Origin: Phycisphaerales bacterium
Lineage (GTDB): Bacteria > Planctomycetota > Phycisphaerae > Phycisphaerales > UBA1924
Reading direction: 5' to 3'
DNA length: 10,441 nucleotides
Assembly: GCA_019747615.1 (NCBI GenBank)
Contig: JAIEQQ010000328.1
Span: 1-10,441 of the forward strand
Shown: positions 6,261 through 10,441 of the stretch, piece by piece
Position numbering within the stretch: the stretch's first letter is position 1
Layout: each line of letters opens with the position of its first letter
Notes under the pieces: generated by a model
Told to the model about the DNA's origin: nothing
The model's database searches: none
Seen by the model: only the letters and a program-made list of their open reading frames with translations
Position numbers and translations under genes: made by a program

Positions 6261-6778
6261 TTTGCGGCCTCCATCTGCAACAGCCACGCCGCGTAGTAGT
6301 TGGCCGCTCGCGTCGCGTACGGGGCGATTGACGGATGTGCGGTCCACTTCACATGCTCAAAGACGCTTGGTGCCCAGACTGGCCAGCGGCCCGCGTTTGG
6401 CACTTCCGATGCCTTCTCGAAGTAGAGACGCTGCCATTCGGCGACGCTGAAGCCCGGCATCGGCGAGCCGTGGCCCGCGACGTAGAAGCCCGCGATATAG
6501 GGCATCGACCACGCCGACGGAATGAACATGTACGGCGTGTGCGGGTTTACGCGGCCCTGCACGCTGAGATGGCACGCCTGGCACAGCGCCATGAGATTCC
6601 ACGCCGCCGAGTTGGACTTGTTCCCGTCGAAGTGATGCACGGTCAGGCATCGCCCGATGTCCGGTCGGTGCGGCGCGCCGCATCGCACGCAACGCCGGCC
6701 CGCGTGTTCCTTAACCGCGTTCGCGATGTCTTTCCAGTCGTCGGGGTACTCGCCGCTGATCTTCAGTCTGGGTGGCAT
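6257..6778 (-). CDS. HNH endonuclease
   Basis: The product has 173 residues. A zinc-stabilised HNH module occupies residues 28-75: CVRC (30-33), His48-His49 in LTVHHFDGNKSN, Asn61 in AAWNLMALC, and CQACH (66-70) ending in His70. The two Cys pairs and the His-Asn-His residues are all present, so it is probably active as a metal-dependent DNA nickase or cutter. The roughly 100 residues after the motif are aromatic-rich and carry no domain I recognise. ATG at 6778 follows AGGAG by 7 bases. HNH proteins in phages serve as homing enzymes, packaging partners or restriction nucleases. Here it is coupled through a 23-codon ORF to a C5 methyltransferase, so a restriction-modification-like pairing is possible but unproven. 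Confidence 0.88.
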   Translation of the reverse strand: MPPRLKISGEYPDDWKDIANAVKEHAGRRCVRCGAPHRPDIGRCLTVHHFDGNKSNSAAWNLMALCQACHLSVQGRVNPHTPYMFIPSAWSMPYIAGFYVAGHGSPMPGFSVAEWQRLYFEKASEVPNAGRWPVWAPSVFEHVKWTAHPSIAPYATRAANYYAAWLLQMEAAK

Positions 6779-6830
6779 GGTTCACTCCTGAATCCGCGCC
6801 CTGGGCGTTGGCCCGTGGCGCGAGTTGATC

Positions 6831-6959
6831 TCATCCGGCGTTGCGACGCTTCGGGCTCGGCGCGGCGAAGTCGAACATCGACGGGCCGTGCTTGGCGAGA
6901 ATGCGCCCGGCATCGGCGATGCTCTGTTTGCGTTCCTTGGCCTGCTGCTCTGACTGCAT
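6831..6959 (-). CDS. 42-aa hypothetical protein
   Basis: This small frame starts at ATG 6959 and ends with TGA at 6831-6833. It has a charged, helix-prone N-terminal half (MQSEQQAKERKQSIADAGR), the middle segment ILAKHGPSMFDFAAPSP and a basic end (KRRNAG). Codon use is G/C-rich at third positions. It lies between the 232-aa gene and the HNH gene and fills most of the only gap in this part of the operon. It is in the same frame as the gene upstream, separated by a TGA at 6987-6989 and nine codons. No strong ribosome site is visible, so it may depend on reinitiation or readthrough. I recognise no family. Confidence 0.5.
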   Translation of the reverse strand: MQSEQQAKERKQSIADAGRILAKHGPSMFDFAAPSPKRRNAG

Positions 6960-6986
6960 CCGCAACGTCTCGCGTGCGCTGCGCGT

Positions 6987-7685
6987 TCAGAACGAATCGG
7001 GTTCGACCTCGACGATGAAGACCGAGCCGGTCACGCGCGCCTTGATGTGCATTGACGCGGCCATTTCCTGAATCTGGCGCTTGGCGTCGTCGCGGATCAT
7101 CGCGACGATCTCGGTCATGGTCTTTGGGTTGTTCCTTGCGTTCTTGGCCTCGATCAAGGCCATCTCTACATCGCGCCTGTAGCTCTGATCGGCTGGCTCG
7201 CCTCCCGTCGCGTCGCTGGCCTTTGTCGCGACGCCGGGCGGCGTGAAGCTCGCCGCGTTTACGCCGATTGTCGGGTCGGGGCGCGACGCGCCTGAAACCG
7301 ACGTGAGGATCTGGGCCGCGCGGTCTTGGTACTCGAATCTGCGCTCCTCCTCGCGCCTCTTGCGATCCTCGACCGTGGCGATCGCCTGCATGATGGAGTT
7401 CGGGCTTGCGGCGACATAGCGTCCGAGTGGAAGCCCAGAGGTTCGGATGACTGATCCGACGCGACCTTCGTGCTCCGCTTTCTCGACGACGTTGATTCGA
7501 TCCGCGCGGACGAAGATCGGCTGATCCGCTGGGTCTAAAGCTGCCAGCCTGAGAACGTTCCCGCGCGCTTCGATCACGGTTTTGAGTTCGTTCCCGATGG
7601 TAAAGTCGGGCGCTGGCATCCACGAGTCGCCCTGTTGCATGGGGATGCCGCAGTTGACGGATGGGGCGGGGCTGACGTTCTGCAT
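6987..7685 (-). CDS. 232-aa protein with FlbD-like segment and helical C-terminus
   Basis: The product has 232 residues. Residues 44-103 run as strands (NVLRLAALDPADQPIFVRADRI..., a VGSVIRTSG strand, then GRYVAASPNSIMQAI). The pattern of 'loc-value, V-position, threshold, V-A-SP-position' resembles the small FlbD-type beta domain found in many phage and bacterial proteins. A charged helix (VEDRKRREEERRFEYQ) follows, then a disordered Pro/Gly/Thr linker (132-165) and a second helical part (RRDVEMALIEAKNARNN) that ends in strands (HIKARVTGSVFIVEVE). ATG at 7685 is preferred because AGGAG lies 8 bases upstream; a longer frame to 7724 has no such site. Function is unknown. The FlbD resemblance is by eye only. 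Confidence 0.7.
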   Translation of the reverse strand: MQNVSPAPSVNCGIPMQQGDSWMPAPDFTIGNELKTVIEARGNVLRLAALDPADQPIFVRADRINVVEKAEHEGRVGSVIRTSGLPLGRYVAASPNSIMQAIATVEDRKRREEERRFEYQDRAAQILTSVSGASRPDPTIGVNAASFTPPGVATKASDATGGEPADQSYRRDVEMALIEAKNARNNPKTMTEIVAMIRDDAKRQIQEMAASMHIKARVTGSVFIVEVEPDSF

Positions 7686-7747
7686 GTGAATCACTCCTGA
7701 TCTGCGGACACTGGAAACACGCACGCCAACAACGGCGAACGTTGAAG

Positions 7748-7777
7748 CGAGCCCACCGCGTTTAAACGCTGGGCTCG
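7748..7777 (-). terminator. Long hairpin after the solenoid-repeat gene
   Basis: An 8-bp perfect stem, CGAGCCCA (7748-7755) with TGGGCTCG (7770-7777), encloses a perfect 12-bp palindrome GCGTTTAAACGC (7758-7769), with only two unpaired bases (7756-7757). Read on the - strand it begins 5 bases after the stop of the 80-aa gene. No real T run follows, so it may be an attenuator, RNA-processing site or protein-binding palindrome rather than a classical terminator. Confidence 0.5.
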
Positions 7778-7782
7778 GTTGG

Positions 7783-8025
7783 TCACTCGGCGGGCGGGTT
7801 GATGACGACCTTGCGAGCCTTCGGCGCGTTCACGTCGCCAAGCGCCACAAACTGGCAGTCGTTGATGATGACCTGATCGGCGTTGGGCGCGTTGATCGCT
7901 TGGAGCAATGCACAACGCGACACCTTCACGACGCGAGCGTTCGGCGCGTTCAAGGTTTTGACCGTCGCGTGGTCTGCGAGGTCAATGTGCGAGTCGTTCA
8001 TGGTGACGGTGGGGTTCTCTGACAC
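7783..8025 (-). CDS. 80-aa solenoid-like repeat protein
   Basis: The product has 80 residues. Three copies of a roughly 20-residue repeat begin at residues 25, 44 and 65, marked by NAPNA (26-30), NAPNA (45-49) and NAPKA (66-70). Each is followed by a beta-strand-like run (RVVKVSRC, DQVIINDC, RKVVIN). A degenerate fourth unit may precede them (SHIDLADHATVKT). Alternating inward hydrophobic residues and regular turns suggest a short beta-solenoid. The start is GTG 8025, because GGAA of CGAAAGGAA lies 5 bases upstream; an in-frame ATG at 8073 has no such site. Hairpins flank the gene on both sides, which suggests separate control of its dosage. It could be a small DNA-mimic, scaffold or fibre-like protein; no function is established. 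Confidence 0.7.
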   Translation of the reverse strand: MSENPTVTMNDSHIDLADHATVKTLNAPNARVVKVSRCALLQAINAPNADQVIINDCQFVALGDVNAPKARKVVINPPAE

Positions 8026-8065
8026 GGTGGTTCCTTTCGATACGGGGGCGGGGGTGTTGAACACA

Positions 8066-8082
8066 CGCGGCAACGCGCCGCG
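8066..8082 (-). other. Small GC hairpin between two - strand genes
   Basis: CGCGGC (8066-8071) and GCCGCG (8077-8082) form a 6-bp stem with a 5-base loop, lying 4 bases after the TAA of the 381-aa gene on the - strand. No T run follows. It may slow transcription before the 80-aa gene. In GC-rich DNA a hairpin of this size can also occur by chance. Confidence 0.3.
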
Positions 8083-8086
8083 CGAT

Positions 8087-9232
8087 TTACCTTGCGTCGT
8101 TGTCTTCGTCGTCGGTGTCGTCCGTCGTGAAGTACTCGCGGAGTTCCTTTTCGACGTTGATCAGGAAGTCGCGCGAGCCCGCGAAGCGTGCGTCCGACGA
8201 CTCGACCATGGTCGCGAGCGAGCCCTCTGGAAGCGCGCCGATGTTGGCTCGCACCCAACCATCAAGCTCCTCGGCCTCGATCGCGTTGGCGACGACGTTT
8301 GCCATGCTCACGGCGTCCTTGTCCTTCTTGGACATCGCGAGCATGAACGGCGCGGCGTGATTGAGGATTACGCGAAGCCGCTCGACTTCAGAGGGTGCCG
8401 CTGGAGCAACCGGCGGCGCGGCGGCGGGCGCGGCGGCTGTCGACGCGGGCGACGGAGCCGGGGCCGGCGCGACAACCCGCGGCGTTGCCGCTGTTGTTGT
8501 CTCTCGCCGCGCTTGCGCCGCCTGGAGGAAGCCGCCGACGGCCTCCTTGAAGAACGTCGCGGGTCCGTCGCCCCCGACCGCTGCCTTGCGTTCGACGCGC
8601 TTCTCGATGGCGTCCATCAGACGCAACGCCTCTTCAACCCCGGTGTTTTGGCTCGACGTTCCGCGATTGAGCTTTGCCAGCTCCAGTTGGAACGCGCGAT
8701 CGGCGGCGATTCTTTCTTCGGCGGCTCGCCGCGAGATTTCGTTCTGGCGTTCCAGCATGTTCAACACGTCGGCGATGGTCATTTCGCCGAACTTGCTCGG
8801 CGCGGGCGCGATCGGCGCGGCGGGCGCTGGCGTGTGAACCTCGATCACCTGGGGCGCGGGAGCCGGGGCCGGCGCGGGCGAGCCTGCGGGCGCTGGGCCG
8901 AGCGTGAAGGTGATTTGCTTGATCCGCTGGCCCTTGGCGTTGCGGATGTCGGCTCGGAACCTGCCCGCGCCATAGGACGAGCGGAGCGCGTCATACTGGC
9001 ATTGCGCCGGGCCGACACGCTGCAACTGCTCCCAATCTCCGAGTGCGTCGCTGTAGCGCGCGAGCATCACGTACACGCTCATGTTTGCGGCTTTGCACTG
9101 CGTCAAAACCGCGTCGAGATCGTCGTCGTCGGCGAATCTGGGGTGCGCGCTGGTCTGCAATGTTGTGTCCAGTGGCGTGACGGGTGGGATGCTGGGTGGA
9201 GTGGCGTTTTCTGCATTGCTTTCGGTGTTCAT
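8087..9232 (-). CDS. 381-aa Pro/Ala-rich coiled-coil protein
   Basis: The product has 381 residues in clear blocks. Residues 1-35 are a disordered Thr/Pro-rich start. A compact domain at about 52-112 (SVYVMLARYSDALGDWEQL, then SSYGAGRFRADIRN and an IKQITFTL strand) is similar in pattern to a small domain seen in many uncharacterised phage proteins. An Ala/Pro linker (112-146) leads to a helical coiled coil (150-215, MLERQNEISRRAAEERIAAD). A second Ala/Pro linker (248-282), a helical C-terminal domain (283-368) and a very acidic tail (TTDDTDDEDNDA) follow. ATG at 9232 overlaps the upstream stop (ATGA) and has AGGAG upstream. The architecture suits a multivalent scaffold, assembly or DNA-associated protein. 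No enzymatic motif is visible, and the family is not recognised. Confidence 0.75.
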   Translation of the reverse strand: MNTESNAENATPPSIPPVTPLDTTLQTSAHPRFADDDDLDAVLTQCKAANMSVYVMLARYSDALGDWEQLQRVGPAQCQYDALRSSYGAGRFRADIRNAKGQRIKQITFTLGPAPAGSPAPAPAPAPQVIEVHTPAPAAPIAPAPSKFGEMTIADVLNMLERQNEISRRAAEERIAADRAFQLELAKLNRGTSSQNTGVEEALRLMDAIEKRVERKAAVGGDGPATFFKEAVGGFLQAAQARRETTTAATPRVVAPAPAPSPASTAAAPAAAPPVAPAAPSEVERLRVILNHAAPFMLAMSKKDKDAVSMANVVANAIEAEELDGWVRANIGALPEGSLATMVESSDARFAGSRDFLINVEKELREYFTTDDTDDEDNDAR

Positions 9233-10441
9233 GCGGACTCCTGAGTTGGGACGTATCGCGGCTCGCCGCGATTGATCTGTGCGAGCTTGGCGGCGATGGC
9301 GTCTCTCACGCTGCGCGACGCGCACGCGAACGCGAGCCCTCGCGTGCGGGCCTCGTGGCGGATCGACTGCGAGAGGTTGGCGGGGACGGTCGCGAGAACT
9401 TCGTCGAGGACCATGAGCAACCGCGATGGATCGACCGCCGTGAACGCGGCAAGGGCGGCGGCGTGTTCTCTCGCCAGACGCTGGCGCTCGACTTCAAGCG
9501 AGCGAGCGGTCTCGGCGGACTTGGCCGCGTGATCGGCCTTGGCCTTGGCCGCTGCCTCGGCGGCTTTCCGCTTCGCGTGCGCGTCGAACTTCGCGTCGTT
9601 GCACTCGATGCCGTTGACAACCGCGTTCGGGAACAGAGCGTGCTTGTCGCCGCCCTTGTTCGCGTATCGCTCGTTGAAGTCCTTTCGCTTGTGCGCGATG
9701 TTCGCGGCGATGTGGTCGGCGCTGAACTTGCGAACGATCCTCGGGATCGCAACGGACACGCCGCACGCTTCGAGCAAGCCGACTGACGGGTTCTTGGCGA
9801 ATGACCAACCCTCGTCGATGGCTTGGCGCAGCTTGGCCGCGTTGAACGCATCCGGCTCGGCAACGTCTAGATACTCGATCGCCGCCTCGATCGCCGGGGC
9901 GGTGTACGTCCGCATCACGGAATCAAGCGATAGCACTCCGTCCGGTGCAGTAAAGACCTCTCGGAGTCGGTTGATAGTCTGTTCGTGCATCCCCGTACGA
10001 ATATCAGACACGGACGACGACGACGACGAGCCCCCGTAATTGCCCTTGTCTATCGCAATTGTCGTCGTCGTCTTGCTGTCTTTACCGGTTGAATTAAGGC
10101 ATGGAACCAAAACCGGCGCGCGCGAGGCGTCCGGAATTTCGGACGGGGTGTGTCCAGTTTTTCGGACAGGTGCGCCCGATTTTTCGGGCGCGTCGCGCCC
10201 GATTCTTCGGACAGGTGCGCCCGATTTTTCGGGCGCGGGGCGCACGATGGATCGGACGGGGTCCAGTAAATCGGGCGCGGGGCGCACATAAAACCGGACG
10301 GGGTTGGTCGGCTCGCCAAAACGAGAAACGCCGCCCTCGGCGGGCGGCGTTGTTGAGCCGTTTAACATAACCTGCAAGCCGGGCGTGCCGAACGCGCGGG
10401 CGCTGGCAGTCTGGGGGAACGGGGCAACGGCGTAAGTGGGG
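9229..10441 (-). CDS. Probable replication initiator-like protein, N-terminus outside window
   Basis: The frame is open from the right edge to TGA at 9229-9231. Near the edge it reads PTYAVAPFPQ, which would suit the end of a wing in a winged-helix domain lying outside the window. Next comes a linker with about four units of a 13-15-residue repeat built on PVR...R.APEKSGA (about 10306-10140). A Ser/Thr-rich stretch coded by microsatellites follows, then a more ordered domain from about 9990 (MHEQTINRLREVF), a highly charged helical segment (about 9610-9470) and a helical C-terminus. Phage and plasmid replication proteins often have an N-terminal winged helix, a repetitive linker and a C-terminal domain. 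ATG 10368, TTG 10377 or ATG 9990 could be starts if the gene does not extend further. The stop overlaps the next ATG. The initiator role is inferred. Confidence 0.6.
   Translation of the reverse strand, partial: PTYAVAPFPQTASARAFGTPGLQVMLNGSTTPPAEGGVSRFGEPTNPVRFYVRPAPDLLDPVRSIVRPAPEKSGAPVRRIGRDAPEKSGAPVRKTGHTPSEIPDASRAPVLVPCLNSTGKDSKTTTTIAIDKGNYGGSSSSSSVSDIRTGMHEQTINRLREVFTAPDGVLSLDSVMRTYTAPAIEAAIEYLDVAEPDAFNAAKLRQAIDEGWSFAKNPSVGLLEACGVSVAIPRIVRKFSADHIAANIAHKRKDFNERYANKGGDKHALFPNAVVNGIECNDAKFDAHAKRKAAEAAAKAKADHAAKSAETARSLEVERQRLAREHAAALAAFTAVDPSRLLMVLDEVLATVPANLSQSIRHEARTRGLAFACASRSVRDAIAAKLAQINRGEPRYVPTQESA
10013..10072. repeat. Inverted trinucleotide-repeat pair (possible cruciform)
   Basis: Five GAC triplets plus GAG (10013-10030) face four GTC triplets (10061-10072). 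Inside them AATTGC (10038-10043) faces GCAATT (10055-10060) around an 11-base centre. The arms can pair as a nested hairpin on either strand. On the - strand the runs encode Ser and Thr repeats of the linker. It lies beside the tandem repeats, so it may be an unwinding element or only low-complexity linker DNA. Confidence 0.55.
10139..10303. repeat. Tandem palindromic repeats, candidate origin iterons
   Basis: A perfect 32-bp direct repeat occurs at 10161-10192 and 10206-10237 (period 45). A 17-bp direct repeat, TCGGGCGCGGGGCGCAC, occurs at 10229-10245 and 10271-10287 (period 42), and partial units carrying CGGACGGGG occur at both ends. Each 32-bp unit contains a perfect inverted repeat, GCGCCCGA and TCGGGCGC around TTTT (10172-10191 and 10217-10236). 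The periods are multiples of three, so the repeats also encode the repeated protein linker. Palindromic iterons inside an initiator gene are known from phage lambda O; origin function here is inference. Confidence 0.6.
10321..10351 (-). terminator. Perfect 10-bp stem-loop with partial T tract
   Basis: AACGCCGCCC (10327-10336) and GGGCGGCGTT (10342-10351) form a perfect 10-bp stem with a 5-base loop. Read on the - strand it is followed by TCTCGTTTT, so it looks like an intrinsic terminator for leftward transcription entering from the right edge. It lies within the open frame of the presumed initiator gene. It may therefore be an attenuator, part of an origin, or a sign that the gene starts downstream of it. 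Confidence 0.55.

Noticed and set aside
6763..7623. 286-codon frame on the - strand overlapping the 232-aa gene
   Set aside because: It is extremely Arg-rich, as an off-frame translation of GC-rich DNA. The alternative frame has an AGGAG start and strand-forming segments.
7883..9244. 453-codon open frame on the + strand
   Set aside because: It mirrors the 381-aa gene and the solenoid gene, reads as Arg/Gly-rich low-complexity protein, and ignores the hairpins and coupled starts of the - strand.
10040..10291. + strand ORF with repeated FRTGAPDFSGA units
   Set aside because: The peptide repeats come from the DNA repeats. The - strand frame continues into a longer coupled gene, so this is a shadow.
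10139..10303. CRISPR-like array
   Set aside because: Copies are nearly contiguous, with 42-45 base periods, no unique spacers of constant length and no cas genes nearby.

Overview
The window is GC-rich (roughly 60-65% by eye) and tightly packed. It has no rRNA, tRNA, transposase or CRISPR array. Genes are short, abut or overlap by 4 bases (ATGA/GTGA), and often start with GTG. Their proteins look like those of a small virus: a very basic membrane protein, beta-rich structural candidates, a GIY-YIG nuclease, an HNH nuclease, an orphan 5-cytosine methyltransferase, a small winged-helix protein and a candidate replication initiator. The best reading is part of a small, probably lipid-containing tailless dsDNA phage (or a provirus or plasmid-like relative) of a GC-rich bacterium. 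No tail, portal, terminase or tape-measure gene is visible, and neither is a packaging ATPase, so the virus class is inferred, not shown. The host cannot be named from the sequence.

Left half (1-4166, + strand), structural module: the tail end of an unidentified small gene; a 238-aa Lys/Arg-rich protein with hydrophobic segments; a 258-aa candidate major capsid protein followed by a strong stem-loop; two further candidate virion proteins (190 and 225 aa); a 198-aa protein with an N-terminal membrane anchor; and a 148-aa GIY-YIG protein. The last three are translationally coupled. A weaker ORF at 4188-4658 follows in the same frame and runs into genes of the opposite strand.

Right half (10441-4415, - strand), non-structural operon, read from the right edge: a protein with a 15-residue repeat linker that resembles a replication initiator; a 381-aa Pro/Ala-rich coiled-coil protein; an 80-aa solenoid-like repeat protein followed by a hairpin; a 232-aa protein with a FlbD-like segment; a 42-aa protein; an HNH nuclease; a 23-aa peptide ORF; a C5 methyltransferase; a transglutaminase-like Cys/His/Asp protein; a 74-aa winged-helix protein; and a 37-aa one-helix membrane protein. 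Most junctions are coupled, so this is probably one long transcript. The two halves converge near 4415 with no obvious terminator between them.

The most unusual region is 10010-10355. It holds tandem palindromic DNA repeats inside the coding sequence of the presumed initiator, an inverted microsatellite pair and a perfect 10-bp stem-loop. This layout recalls an origin embedded in an initiator gene, as in phage lambda O.
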